A DNA stretch of 64,000 nt from CAYHCE01 sp964355015 (GTDB lineage: Bacteria > Cyanobacteriota > Cyanobacteriia > PCC-6307 > Cyanobiaceae): positions 19,817 to 83,816 of the forward strand of contig CAYHCE010000011.1 of the NCBI GenBank assembly GCA_964355015.1. Direction: 5' to 3'. Position numbers and translations under genes: made by a program. Below the pieces are notes generated by a model, which searched no databases, was not told where the DNA came from, and saw nothing but the letters and a program-made list of their open reading frames with translations. Shown here in pieces: positions 33,578-42,700 of this stretch. The first letter of the stretch is position 1. Every line of letters begins with the position of its first letter.

Positions 33578-35689
33578 TTGTCCTTGATCAAGCTCGGTCA
33601 ACCCTGGCCCCTGGGGGCGGCACCCACCGCCAGGGGCGTTAACTTTTCGGTGGTGGCCCCCCTGGCGACACGGGTGGAGCTGCTGCTGTTCGCCCACGGC
33701 AACGCGCCCGAGCCCTTCCGGATCCTTGCCCTCGATTCCCGCCACCGCTCCGGCGACCACTGGCATGTGGAAGTGGAGGGGATCGGCATCGGCTGCTGCT
33801 ACGGCTACCGCGTCTTCGGGGCGCTGCAGCCAGGAGGCCACGGCTTCAATCCTTCGAAGGTGCTGCTCGACCCCTGCGCCCGGGCGATCAGCGGCTGGGA
33901 GGTCTACCGCCGCGATGACGCCATCGGCGCCATCCCCAACACCGGCTCCTGCCTCAAGGGTGTGGTCACCGAACGCGACCGCTTCGATTTCGAGGCCGCG
34001 CCGCGGCCCCGCCACAGCTGGCAGTGCACGGTGGTCTACGAGCTGCATGTGGGGGGTTTCAGCCGAGGTGAGGGGAGCCCGGTGGCGCCGGAGCGGCAGG
34101 GGAGCCTGCTCGGCCTGATCGACACCCTCCCCTACCTGCGAAGCCTGGGGGTGACCGCCCTGGAACTGCTGCCGGTGATGGCCTTCGATCCGCAGGACGC
34201 CCCACTCGGTCGCCACAACTACTGGGGCTACAGCCCCCTGAGCTGGATGGCGCCCCACCAGGGCTATCTGCTCGGTGACGATCCCCTGCAGGCCCGCCCA
34301 CAGGTGCGGCAGCTGGTGACGGCCTGCCATCAGGCCGGGCTGGAGGTGCTGCTCGACGTGGTGCTCAACCACACCAGCGAAGGCAACCAGTATGGCCCCA
34401 CCCTCAGCTGGAGAGGTCTGGGCGATCGGCTCTACTACCACCAGACCGGCCGTGGCGACTATCTCGACGTGACGGGCTGCGGCAACACGGTCGCCGCCAA
34501 CCGGCCGCTGGTGCGGCGGCTGCTGCTGGAATCCCTGCGCTGCTGGGCACTGGAACTGGGCATCGACGGGTTCCGCTTCGATCTCGGCATCGCCCTCTCG
34601 CGCGGCGAGGAACTGGCCCCGCTCGATCAACCCCCCCTGTTCGAGGAGATCGAGGCCGATCCGGAACTGAGCGATCTCAAGCTGGTCAGCGAACCATGGG
34701 ACTGCGGCGGTCTCTACCGGCTGAGCGATTTTCCGGCACGCCGCATGGGCACCTGGAACGGCCGCTTCCGTGACGACCTCCGGCGCTTCTGGAAAGGGGA
34801 CGAGAGCTGCAGCTGGGCCCTGGCCCAGCGGCTGGCCGGCAGCCCCGACCTCTACGGCGGCCGGGCACCGGCCGTGGGGCGCAGCATCACCTTCATCACC
34901 GCCCACGACGGCTTCACCCTCGCCGATCTGGTCAGTTACAACGGCAAGCACAACCTGGCCAACGGCGAGGACAACCGCGACGGCGATCACCACAACAACA
35001 GCTGGAACCATGGTGTGGAGGGGCCCTGCAGTGATCCGGCCATCAACGCCCTGCGCAACCGCCAGACGCGCAACCTGCTGGCCACCATGCTGCTGGCGCC
35101 GGGGGTGCCGATGCTGCTGATGGGCGACGAGGTGCGGCGCAGCCAGGGCGGCAACAACAACACCTGGTGCCAGGACAACCCGCTCGGCTGGATGCACTGG
35201 CGTCCGGACGGGGAAGACCTCTCCCTGAGGCGGTTCGTGGAGCGCCTGGTGCGGCTGAGGCGGCGCCTGCATGGGCTGCTCAATCCGGAGATCGCACCTG
35301 CCGACCGTCCGCCGTCCCACCCCGGCGATACGGGCTCCCTCTGGCGCGAGTGGCATGGGGTGGAGCTGCGCAAACCCGACTGGAGCAGCTGGTCCCACAC
35401 CCTGGCCTGGAGCCTGCACGATGTGCATCACGGCCCCCTGCTCTGGTGTGGCATGAATGCCTATTACCAGGCGATGCACTTCGACCTGCCCCCTGCAGCG
35501 GCCGGCTGGGTGCGGGTGATCGACACGGCGCTGCCGCCTGAGCAGGATCTGCCCGCACAGCCTCAGCGCTGGATTCCCAACAGTGCCCCGCTGGAGAGCC
35601 GCAGCCTGATCCTGATGCTGGCGCCCCAGCTGCTGGAGGCTGGTGCTTACGCAGAGCCACCGGGCGGCGCCGGGCGGCAGGGAGGTTGA
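33578..35689 (+). CDS. glgX: Glycogen debranching enzyme GlgX (isoamylase type)
   Basis: GH13 family enzyme (703 aa) that hydrolyses alpha-1,6 branches in glycogen. The N-terminal CBM48-like domain (GVNFSVVAPLATRVELLLF) is followed by the barrel: VVYELHVGGFSRG, LEVLLDVVLNHTSEGN, the nucleophile Asp in GIDGFRFDLGIALSR, a downstream Glu in VSEPWDCGG, and ITAHDGFTLADLVSYNGKHN. The start is a TTG at 33578 (a second in-frame TTG at 33584), with no ATG nearby. tRNA-Gly follows on the opposite strand. Confidence 0.94.
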   Translation: MSLIKLGQPWPLGAAPTARGVNFSVVAPLATRVELLLFAHGNAPEPFRILALDSRHRSGDHWHVEVEGIGIGCCYGYRVFGALQPGGHGFNPSKVLLDPCARAISGWEVYRRDDAIGAIPNTGSCLKGVVTERDRFDFEAAPRPRHSWQCTVVYELHVGGFSRGEGSPVAPERQGSLLGLIDTLPYLRSLGVTALELLPVMAFDPQDAPLGRHNYWGYSPLSWMAPHQGYLLGDDPLQARPQVRQLVTACHQAGLEVLLDVVLNHTSEGNQYGPTLSWRGLGDRLYYHQTGRGDYLDVTGCGNTVAANRPLVRRLLLESLRCWALELGIDGFRFDLGIALSRGEELAPLDQPPLFEEIEADPELSDLKLVSEPWDCGGLYRLSDFPARRMGTWNGRFRDDLRRFWKGDESCSWALAQRLAGSPDLYGGRAPAVGRSITFITAHDGFTLADLVSYNGKHNLANGEDNRDGDHHNNSWNHGVEGPCSDPAINALRNRQTRNLLATMLLAPGVPMLLMGDEVRRSQGGNNNTWCQDNPLGWMHWRPDGEDLSLRRFVERLVRLRRRLHGLLNPEIAPADRPPSHPGDTGSLWREWHGVELRKPDWSSWSHTLAWSLHDVHHGPLLWCGMNAYYQAMHFDLPPAAAGWVRVIDTALPPEQDLPAQPQRWIPNSAPLESRSLILMLAPQLLEAGAYAEPPGGAGRQGG

Positions 35690-35694
35690 GAGAA

Positions 35695-35765
<71 letters not shown>

Positions 35766-35860
35766 AGCATTTCACCCACACCAATACATCCGTATGGGGG
35801 GGGGACAGGCCTGAAGCCCATTCCCTGCAGCATTATGGCCTGCGCCTGGGACCCCTTCCC

Positions 35861-37273
35861 TTGACCTTCCCCCAGCCCCACGTCGCCAGTCCCGGAGTCC
35901 CGCTCACCACCGATGCCGCCAGCCTCAGCGGCTCAGAACGGCAACGCATGCTCTGGTCCTACGGGCTGGGTGATGCGGGCACGGGCATGGCCGCCACCCT
36001 GCTGGGCTTCTATCTGTTCGTCTTCTACACCGGGGTGGCCGGGCTGCCGGCCTGGATGGCCGGGCTGGTGCTGATGGTGATCAAGATCTGGGATGGGATC
36101 AACGATCCGATCGTCGGCTTCCTCAGTGACCACACCAGGAGCCGCTGGGGGCCGCGCATTCCCTGGATTGCCTGGAGCGCCGTGCCCCTCGGGGTGAGCA
36201 TGGCGGCGATGTGGTGGGTGCCCCCCGGCAACGACTGGCAGAAGTTCGCCTTCTTCGTGGCGATCCAGCTGGTGGCCATGGCTCTCTACACCTGCGTGAA
36301 CCTGCCCTATTCGGCCCTGGCGGCCGAACTCACCACCGACACCCCGCTGCGGACCCGGCTGAACGCCCTGCGCTTCACCGGTTCGATCATCGCCGGGCTC
36401 ACCGGCCTTGTGATCGGCGCCCTGCTGGTGCAGCGCGGAGCGGTGGGCTACCTGCAGATGGGGCTGATCTCCGGCAGCCTGATCGCCAGCACCAGCCTGC
36501 TGTGCGCCTGGGGCCTGGCCCCCTTTGCCCGCAACTGCCAGCGTCCGAGCGGCCATCCCGAACCGCTCGGACGCCAGTTGAGGCGGATCGGCCGCAACGG
36601 CCGGTTCCTCAGGGTGCTGGCCCTCTACCTGCTGCTCTGGTGCGCCCTGCAGCTGATGCAGCCGGTGTCGCTGATCTTCCTCACGGTGGTGATGCGGGTG
36701 CCCGAGAGCTGGAGCACCTGGATCCTGATCCCGTTCCAGGTCAGCGCCCTGGTGGGGTTGCAGCTCTGGAGCCGGGTCTCCTACTGGCGGGGCCGGGTCC
36801 ATGCCCTGCGCTGGGGCGTGGGTCTGTGGGTGGTGGGCTGCCTGGGGGCGATGGTGCTCGTGCCCCTGAGCGCCGACGCCTCCCCCACCGGATCGGCGGC
36901 GAACACCCTCCGCCTGGTGCTGCTGGTGGCCACGATCCTGCTGGTAGGGCTTGGCGCCTCCACCGCCTACCTGATCCCCTGGGCCCTGCTGCCCGATGCG
37001 ATCGATGCCGATCCCGACAAACCGGCCGGCCTCTACACCGCCTGGATGGTGATCACCCAGAAGCTGGGGATCGGCGTGGCGGTGTTCCTGCTGGGTAACG
37101 TGCTGAGCGCCAGTGGGTACCAGGCCCGCCAGGGGCTGTTGCAGCCGGAGAGCGCCCTGATCACGATCCGGCTCTGCATGGGAATCATTCCGGCGGTGCT
37201 GATCGTGATCGGCCTCGTGGTGATGCGGCGCTGGCCGGAGCGCGGCCTGCACCTGCGCCACCCGCAGCCATGA
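35861..37273 (+). CDS. GPH-family (MelB-type) sugar:cation symporter-like transporter
   Basis: Integral membrane transporter (470 aa, about 12 helices) of the glycoside-pentoside-hexuronide:cation symporter group in the major facilitator superfamily. Family-like elements: WSYGLGDAGTGMAATLLGFY, VIKIWDGINDPIVGFLSDHT, RSRWGPRIPWI, LPYSALAAELTTD and PWALLPDAIDAD. The start is a TTG at 35861; an ATG at 35948 would give a protein starting at MLWSYGLGD. It overlaps the MlaE gene by 4 bases. The substrate is unknown. Confidence 0.85.
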   Translation: MTFPQPHVASPGVPLTTDAASLSGSERQRMLWSYGLGDAGTGMAATLLGFYLFVFYTGVAGLPAWMAGLVLMVIKIWDGINDPIVGFLSDHTRSRWGPRIPWIAWSAVPLGVSMAAMWWVPPGNDWQKFAFFVAIQLVAMALYTCVNLPYSALAAELTTDTPLRTRLNALRFTGSIIAGLTGLVIGALLVQRGAVGYLQMGLISGSLIASTSLLCAWGLAPFARNCQRPSGHPEPLGRQLRRIGRNGRFLRVLALYLLLWCALQLMQPVSLIFLTVVMRVPESWSTWILIPFQVSALVGLQLWSRVSYWRGRVHALRWGVGLWVVGCLGAMVLVPLSADASPTGSAANTLRLVLLVATILLVGLGASTAYLIPWALLPDAIDADPDKPAGLYTAWMVITQKLGIGVAVFLLGNVLSASGYQARQGLLQPESALITIRLCMGIIPAVLIVIGLVVMRRWPERGLHLRHPQP

Positions 37274-38019
37274 ACCCACCCCGCTGGCTGCTGCGGCTGG
37301 GCAGCAGCATCCTGATCGGCGGTCAGGCGCTGTCGGCCCTCGCCAAGGGCCGCATCAACAGCGGCGACTTCTTCGAGCACATGCTCGAGGCGGGTCCCGG
37401 CAGCTTCCTGATCGTGTTCATCACGGCCCTGGCCGTCGGCACGGTGTTCAACATCCAGGTGGCCGCCGAACTCACCCGTCAGGGCGCCGGCTTCTCGGTG
37501 GGGGGCATCCTGGCCCTGGGCCTGGCGCGGGAGATCGCACCCCTGCTCACCGCCGTGCTGCTCACGGGCAAGGTGGCCACCGCCTACGCCGCGCAACTGG
37601 GGACCATGAAGGTCACCGAGCAGATCGACGCGATCACCATGCTGCGCACCGATCCGGTCGAGTACCTGGTGGTGCCGCGGCTGCTGGCGATGGTGGTGAT
37701 GGCGCCCGTGCAGTGCCTGCTGTTCTTCGTGGTGGGGGTGTGGTCGGGGCAGGTGAGCAGCACCTTTCTCTATTCGATTCCGCCCACGGTGTTCTGGAAC
37801 TCGGTGCGCACCTGGATGGAGCCACGGGATCTGCCGTCGATGCTGGTCAAGGCGGTGGCGTTCGGCCTCCAGATCGCCGTGATCTCCTGCGGCTGGGGGC
37901 TCACCACCAAGGGCGGCCCGAAGGAGGTGGGCACCAGCACCACCGGAGCGGTGGTGATGATCCTGGTCACGGTGAGCCTGATGGATGTGCTGCTCACCCA
38001 GCTCCTGTTCGGGGATTGA
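37270..38019 (+). CDS. MlaE-family ABC transporter permease
   Basis: Permease (249 aa, five to six helices) of the MlaE/TGD1 family, moving phospholipids between membranes together with MlaF-type ATPase and MlaD-type substrate-binding proteins; neither partner is in this window. Diagnostic sequence: TVFNIQVAAELTRQGAG, GLAREIAPLLTAVLLTGKVA and AYAAQLGTMKVTEQIDAITM. The ATG at 37270 overlaps the upstream transporter stop (ATGA). The DUF3119-DUF3086-plsY group follows on the same strand. Confidence 0.92.
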   Translation: MNPPRWLLRLGSSILIGGQALSALAKGRINSGDFFEHMLEAGPGSFLIVFITALAVGTVFNIQVAAELTRQGAGFSVGGILALGLAREIAPLLTAVLLTGKVATAYAAQLGTMKVTEQIDAITMLRTDPVEYLVVPRLLAMVVMAPVQCLLFFVVGVWSGQVSSTFLYSIPPTVFWNSVRTWMEPRDLPSMLVKAVAFGLQIAVISCGWGLTTKGGPKEVGTSTTGAVVMILVTVSLMDVLLTQLLFGD

Positions 38020-38098
38020 GGACCCCTCGGGCGGTCTCAAGCAGCCGCCGCGGCTGCGGTGCTGGCCAACGGGACCCGGCGCGCAGCAGCATGGGTCC

Positions 38099-38557
38099 AT
38101 GACAATCCCCGTTCCTTCCCCGCCCATCGAACCAACAGCAGCTGGTCCAGCTGGCGCCCCAGCCGGCCCGGACCCGACGGCAGGCCCGATCCTGGCCCCC
38201 CGCGGCTGGGTTCCCCTCGGGGTGGTGCTGCTCGCTGGCGCGCTGCTGCCGCTGCGCCCCCTCTGGCCGGGCCTGGCCGTCGTGGCGGCGCTGGTGGCCG
38301 CGTTCGGCCTGTTCCTGCTGCTGCAGACGGTACTGCTGCGGCTGCAGTTCAGTGACGACGCCTTGCTGGTTTGGCGCCGTTCCACCCTGCTGCGTCGCTT
38401 CCCCTACGCCGAGTGGCTCGGCTGGACCGTGTTCTGGCCGCCGCTGCCGGTGCTGTTCTATTTCCGTGAACGCCGCAGCCTCCACCTGCTGCCGGTGCTG
38501 TTCGATGCCACCGCCCTGCGCCAGCAGCTGGAACTCCACCTGAGCGGACTGCCATGA
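38099..38557 (+). CDS. DUF3119 family membrane protein
   Basis: 152-residue cyanobacterial/plastid-lineage protein. A Pro/Ala-rich N-terminal ~45 residues precede two adjacent transmembrane helices (~48-88). A conserved soluble end follows: RLQFSDDALLVWRRSTLLRR, then FPYAEWLGWTVFWPPLPVLF and FREVRSLHLLPVLFDATAL-like sequence. The start at 38099 is chosen because the longer frame is compositionally unlike a protein. It overlaps the next gene by 4 bases. The molecular function of this family is not known to me. Confidence 0.8.
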   Translation: MTIPVPSPPIEPTAAGPAGAPAGPDPTAGPILAPRGWVPLGVVLLAGALLPLRPLWPGLAVVAALVAAFGLFLLLQTVLLRLQFSDDALLVWRRSTLLRRFPYAEWLGWTVFWPPLPVLFYFRERRSLHLLPVLFDATALRQQLELHLSGLP

Positions 38558-39492
38558 CCGACGAGAGCCCCAACCCAGACCCCCTGCTGGAGCCCGCTGA
38601 CGGGGCGCCGCCCCTGACGGCGGAACCGCCGAGCGCCGAGCTGCTGACGCTGGCCCTGGCCGAGCTGCGCCAGCGACGCCAGGCGCTGCTGGACGAGATC
38701 ACGGCTCTCGAACGGCGACGCGAGCAGCTGCAGCAGGAGCTGGGTTCCAGCGTCAGCGGCCAGGCGGATGGCATCGCCCGACGGCTCAAGGGCTTCCAGG
38801 ACTATCTGGTCGTGGCCCTGCAGGATCTGGCCAGCCAGGCGGAGCAGATGGAGCTGGTGGTGCAGCCGCTGCAGGTACAACCCTCGCCCCTGGATCCGGC
38901 ACCCGCCGCGCCACCGCCCGCCGCCGCCGAGGCGGCGCCACCAGCCGCGGGTCTGTTCAGCCAGGACGAGGCCCTGATCCGCGATCGGCTGGAGCGCTTC
39001 CAGGGCCAGCCCGATTTCTACGCGGACCCCTGGAAACTGCGCCGCAGCCTCGAGCCCGCCGCCGCCACCCTGCTGGAGGACTGGTTTCTGAACCAGGGAG
39101 GCCGGGGCGCTCAGGCCAGCACCGGCAGTCGCAACCGCAATGCCCTGGTCACCGCAGCCGCGGTGGCGATCCTCGGGGAGCTCTACGGCGACCGCTTTCA
39201 GACCCTGGTGCTGGCCGGCCGGCCGGAGAGGCTGGGGGAATGGCGCCGCGGCCTGCAGGATTGCCTCGGCCTCGCCCGGGAAGACTTCGGTCCCAACAGC
39301 GGCATCGTGCTGTTCGAGCGGCCCGACGCCCTGATCGAGCGGGCCGACCGTCTGGAGGAGCGTGGCGAGCTGCCCTTGATCGTGATCGACGCCGCCGAAC
39401 AGGTGGTGGACATCCCGATCCTGCAGTTCCCCCTCTGGCTGGCCTTCGCCGCCACCCCCAACGAACTGGCCCTCGACGAGGAACTGCCATGA
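38554..39492 (+). CDS. DUF3086 family protein
   Basis: 312-residue cyanobacterial protein. A coiled-coil region (residues ~28-68, ALAELRQRRQALLDEITALE) precedes a Pro/Ala-rich spacer (~108-135). The conserved C-terminal domain includes FYADPWKLRRSLEPAAATLL, EDWFLNQGGRGAQ and VDIPILQFPLWLAFAA. There are no membrane segments. It is coupled to DUF3119 and plsY by 4-base overlaps. Linkage to plsY hints at a membrane-lipid context; the function itself is unknown. Confidence 0.82.
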   Translation: MTDESPNPDPLLEPADGAPPLTAEPPSAELLTLALAELRQRRQALLDEITALERRREQLQQELGSSVSGQADGIARRLKGFQDYLVVALQDLASQAEQMELVVQPLQVQPSPLDPAPAAPPPAAAEAAPPAAGLFSQDEALIRDRLERFQGQPDFYADPWKLRRSLEPAAATLLEDWFLNQGGRGAQASTGSRNRNALVTAAAVAILGELYGDRFQTLVLAGRPERLGEWRRGLQDCLGLAREDFGPNSGIVLFERPDALIERADRLEERGELPLIVIDAAEQVVDIPILQFPLWLAFAATPNELALDEELP

Positions 39493-40157
39493 CCGATCGG
39501 CTGCTGCCCCTGCTCGTCCTGCTGGCGGGGTACCTGCTGGGCTCGATCCCGGCCGGCTGGCTGGCGGGCCACTGGCTGGCCGGCATCGATCTGCGCGAGG
39601 TGGGCTCGGGCTCCACCGGCGCCACCAACGTGCTGCGCCAGGTGGGCAAGGGTCCGGCGCTGGCCGTGTTGGTGGTGGATGTGCTCAAGGGCAGCTCCGC
39701 CGTGCTGCTGGCCAAGGCCCTGCTCCAGCCCATCGCCATCACAGCCGGCAGCGACTGGTGGGTGGTGGCGGCCGGTCTGGCGGCCCTCGCAGGACACATC
39801 TGGCCGATCTGGCTGGGCTGGCGCGGCGGCAAGGCGGTGGCCACCGGGCTGGGCCTGCTGCTGGGCCTGGTGCCTGCCGTGGGACTGGCCTGCCTGGGCG
39901 TCTTTCTGACCACCCTCACGCTCAGCCGGATCGTGTCGCTTTCGAGCGTGGTGGCCGCGCTGAGCCTGCCCCTGCTGATGCTGAGCGCCTTTGCCGCAGA
40001 AGGCACCGGCCTGAGGCTCGCCTACCTGGGCCTGGCCCTGCTCACCAGCGTGCTGGTGCTGTGGCGGCACCGCAGCAACCTGCAGCGCCTGCTGGCCGGC
40101 ACCGAACCGCGCCTGGGCGATCCCAGGATCCTCGACGATCCCCAGCCCAGGGACTGA
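39489..40157 (+). CDS. plsY: Acyl-phosphate:glycerol-3-phosphate acyltransferase PlsY
   Basis: Membrane acyltransferase (222 aa) making lysophosphatidate from acyl-phosphate and glycerol-3-phosphate, the first step of phospholipid synthesis. Motifs: LLGSIPAGWLAGHWL, DLREVGSGSTGATNVLRQVG, DVLKGS, and GHIWPIWLGWRGGKAVATGL. There are about six helices. The ATG at 39489 overlaps the DUF3086 stop. It is convergent with proC, 15 bases away. Confidence 0.96.
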   Translation: MTDRLLPLLVLLAGYLLGSIPAGWLAGHWLAGIDLREVGSGSTGATNVLRQVGKGPALAVLVVDVLKGSSAVLLAKALLQPIAITAGSDWWVVAAGLAALAGHIWPIWLGWRGGKAVATGLGLLLGLVPAVGLACLGVFLTTLTLSRIVSLSSVVAALSLPLLMLSAFAAEGTGLRLAYLGLALLTSVLVLWRHRSNLQRLLAGTEPRLGDPRILDDPQPRD

Positions 40158-40172
40158 TCGGGCCCTCGGCCT

Positions 40173-41006
40173 TCAGGCCAGCTCCCGGCTCCGTTCCGCC
40201 GCCGCCAGCACCGCCTCGATCAGGGCGGAGCGGACCCCGCCGGCCTCCAGCCTGCGCAGCGCCGCGGTCGTGGTGCCCGCCGGGCTCGCCACCATGTCCT
40301 TGAGCTGGGCGGGGTGCAGCAGCTCCTGCTGCAGCAGGAAGACGGAGCCGGCCATCATGGAGCAGGCCGCCTCCTGGGCCAGGGCCCGCGGCAGGCCGGA
40401 GGCCACGCCGCCATCGGCCAGGGCCTCGAGCACCACAGCCACCAGGGCCGGGCCGGAGGAGGCCAGCGCCAGGAAGCCGTCCAGCTGGCTCTCCGGCAGC
40501 ACCCGCACTGTGCCCACCTGGGCGAAGAGATGGTCGACCCAGTGGCGCTGGCCGGCGCTCACGCCGTCGCCCCAGGCCAGGCCCGTGAGGCCGGCCCGGA
40601 CCAGGCAGGGGGTGTTGGGGACGGCACGCACACAGGCCCAGCCGGGGAAGAGCCGCTGCAGCCGCGCCAGGGTCACCCCGGCCAGCACCGAGATCAGCAG
40701 CGGCGGTTCGCACGGGTCGGCGACGGCGGCCGAGGGCCGGCCTGGGGCCGAGGCGGCGAGCCTCTCCAGCTGCTGGGGTTTCACGGCGAGCAGCACCACC
40801 GGGGCGTTCCAGGCCTCGGCCGGATCGGTGCCCACAGCCACACCCAGCTCACGCTGCAGCCGCTCGGCCGAGGCGTTGGACGCCACCACCCCGAGGATCG
40901 CCTCACGGGGCAGCTCACCCTGGTCCAGCAGGGGCTGAAGCAGGGCCCTGGCCATGCGGCCCAGGCCGATCACGCCAAGCCGGGAGGGTGTGGGGAGGGA
41001 GGCCAA
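40173..41006 (-). CDS. proC: Pyrroline-5-carboxylate reductase
   Basis: NAD(P)H-dependent last enzyme of proline synthesis (277 aa). A Rossmann start (RLGVIGLGRMARALLQPLL) is followed by VVLLAVKPQQLERL, VRAVPNTPCLVRAGLTGLAW and the C-terminal catalytic segment QLKDMVASPAGTTTAALRRL. It is the last gene of the leftward pipX-pipY-sepF-proC group, a conserved cyanobacterial neighbourhood. Only 9 bases separate it from sepF. Confidence 0.96.
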   Translation of the reverse strand: MASLPTPSRLGVIGLGRMARALLQPLLDQGELPREAILGVVASNASAERLQRELGVAVGTDPAEAWNAPVVLLAVKPQQLERLAASAPGRPSAAVADPCEPPLLISVLAGVTLARLQRLFPGWACVRAVPNTPCLVRAGLTGLAWGDGVSAGQRHWVDHLFAQVGTVRVLPESQLDGFLALASSGPALVAVVLEALADGGVASGLPRALAQEAACSMMAGSVFLLQQELLHPAQLKDMVASPAGTTTAALRRLEAGGVRSALIEAVLAAAERSRELA

Positions 41007-41015
41007 CCGGAAGGC

Positions 41016-41594
41016 TCAGTGGCCGAAGCCGGTGCCGGAGTCCTGCCGACCCCAGGCTGGACTGGGCGCCGCCTCAGACGCGGCGCTGGTGTCACGGGAG
41101 GGAACGATGGTGGGGGAGGAGGGCTCCTCGCTGGAGGTGGTGGTGACCGTCACACAGCTGGGGGCGAACAGGAAGATGCTCTCGCCGACCCGCTCCTGGT
41201 GGCCGTCGATCGCGAAGGTGCCCCCTGCGACGAAGTCCACGGCGCGCTGGGCCTGATCGGGCTCCATCATCGTGAGATTGATGATCACGGTCTTGCGGTC
41301 GCGCAAGGCCTGAATGGCGCGGGGCATCTCGTCGAAGCTTCGCGGCTCCATCAGGGTGACCTCGGCGGCGGAAGACGTGAGTCCCGGCATGCCGATCACA
41401 TTGCTGCTGGTGAACGGATCGCCGCTGGAGAAATCGGAGCTCAGGGCCAGAGCGCCGCCGCCGCGGGCGGCACTGCCAGCGGGGGCGGGGGCGGGGGCGG
41501 TTTCACCGGCGTCGTAGTCGAGATCGTCGTCGTAGTCCCCTTCCAGGTAGTCGTCACCAGAGACCACGGCACGCAGGCGGGAGAACAACGACAC
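41016..41594 (-). CDS. sepF: Cell division protein SepF (Ycf50/Cdv2-type)
   Basis: FtsZ-binding division protein (192 aa). The N-terminal amphipathic helix MSLFSRLRAVV can anchor the membrane. A flexible acidic linker (~14-80) precedes the SepF domain, EVTLMEPRSFDEMPRAIQAL, RDRKTVIINLTMM and AVDFVAGGTFAIDGHQERVG, ending near IFLFAPSCVTVT. A Ser/Thr-rich tail of ~40 residues follows. It lies between pipY and proC. Confidence 0.94.
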   Translation of the reverse strand: MSLFSRLRAVVSGDDYLEGDYDDDLDYDAGETAPAPAPAGSAARGGGALALSSDFSSGDPFTSSNVIGMPGLTSSAAEVTLMEPRSFDEMPRAIQALRDRKTVIINLTMMEPDQAQRAVDFVAGGTFAIDGHQERVGESIFLFAPSCVTVTTTSSEEPSSPTIVPSRDTSAASEAAPSPAWGRQDSGTGFGH

Positions 41595-41710
41595 CGTGGG
41601 TTCCTTCGTAGTGGCTCGTACCTACTTAGCGTCCCACGCCTGCAGTTGCAACTGGACACATCCAGGAAACGCCCTTTCCGACACACCGCTCGGGCCCCGG
41701 CCAGGCAAGG

Positions 41711-42391
41711 TCAGGGCCTTGGCCCGAACAGGGCTGAACCGATCCGCACCCAGGTGCTGCCGGCCGCCACGGCCTCGGGCCAGTCGCCGCTCATGCCCAT
41801 CGAGAGCTCAGCCAGCCCCAGCCGCCCGGCCAGGTCGGCGCAGTCCTCGAACAGCTGCCGCCGTTGCTCGGACGTCAGCCCCAGGGGCGCGATGGTCATC
41901 AGCCCCACCGGGCGCAGGGGGGCCAGCTGCCGCAGGCGGGGCCAGAGCCGCTCCAGTTCCGCCGGCTCGAATCCGGTCTTGTCGGGATCGGATCGCAGCT
42001 TCACCTGGAGGAACAGCCTCGGGCTGAGGCCCTCCTGGGCGGCGATGCGCTGCAGCCGCTCGGCCAGCTCCAGGCTGTCGAGCGAATGGATCGTGCCGAA
42101 GTGCCGCAGCACCCCACGAACCTTGTTCGCCTGCAGGTGGCCGATGAAGTGCCAATCGAGCGGTTCGAGATCGGCCAGTTCCGCCTGTTTCGCCACGGCC
42201 TCCTGGAGCCGGCTTTCGCCGAAGCTGCGCTGCCCCAGGGACACCGCCCGCCGGATGCGCTCCACCGGCTGTCCCTTGCTCACCGCCAGCAGCCGTGCCG
42301 TCGGGGGGAGGTCGGCGCGCAACTGGAACAGGCGGGCCTCAAGGCCGTCGTCTGAGTCCTGGCACCGCGGGGGACCGGGTTCAGCGGCCAT
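41711..42391 (-). CDS. pipY: PLP homeostasis protein PipY (YggS family)
   Basis: PLP-binding single-domain TIM-barrel protein (226 aa) of the YggS/PLPBP family, implicated in vitamin B6 and amino-acid homeostasis. The PLP Lys lies in ARLLAVSKGQPVERI. Further motifs are FGESRLQEAVAK, LDWHFIGHLQANKVR and ELSMGMSGDWPEAVAAGSTW. The ATG at 42391 is favoured; the frame extends 14 codons upstream into pipX. It is directly downstream of pipX, the known pipX-pipY arrangement. Confidence 0.93.
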   Translation of the reverse strand: MAAEPGPPRCQDSDDGLEARLFQLRADLPPTARLLAVSKGQPVERIRRAVSLGQRSFGESRLQEAVAKQAELADLEPLDWHFIGHLQANKVRGVLRHFGTIHSLDSLELAERLQRIAAQEGLSPRLFLQVKLRSDPDKTGFEPAELERLWPRLRQLAPLRPVGLMTIAPLGLTSEQRRQLFEDCADLAGRLGLAELSMGMSGDWPEAVAAGSTWVRIGSALFGPRP

Positions 42392-42399
42392 CGCGGCGC

Positions 42400-42678
42400 T
42401 CAGATGAAGGTCTGATGGAAAAGCTCGCGCCAACGGGCCAGGTGCAGACTGCCGTCACGACGGGCCCGGGCCAGATTCTGTTCGGCGTAGTGGCGGGCAT
42501 CCATGAGCGGGATGACTTCGAACTGAGCACCGCGGGGCTGCAGCGTGACCAGAAAGAACATCCTTTGGGCATAGAGCGTGGCGAAGAGGTCGCGGCCCTC
42601 CCCTGCCGGCGCCACGCGATAGAGCAGGCCGAAGGTGGGATGGTTGAGATATCTCTCCGTGGTCGCGTCTGCGCTCAC
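42400..42678 (-). CDS. pipX: PII-interacting protein X (NtcA coactivator)
   Basis: Cyanobacterium-specific regulator (92 aa from the GTG at 42678) that binds PII (GlnB) or the nitrogen regulator NtcA according to 2-oxoglutarate level. The Tudor-like domain signature is ERYLNHPTFGLLYRV, LFATLYAQRMFFLVTL and FEVIPLMDARHYAEQNLARA, with helical C-terminus LARWRELFHQTFI. A TTG four codons upstream (42690) is an alternative start. Its presence is strong evidence for a cyanobacterial source. Confidence 0.94.
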   Translation of the reverse strand: MSADATTERYLNHPTFGLLYRVAPAGEGRDLFATLYAQRMFFLVTLQPRGAQFEVIPLMDARHYAEQNLARARRDGSLHLARWRELFHQTFI

Positions 42679-42700
42679 TGACTGCAACAAGGGCTACCAA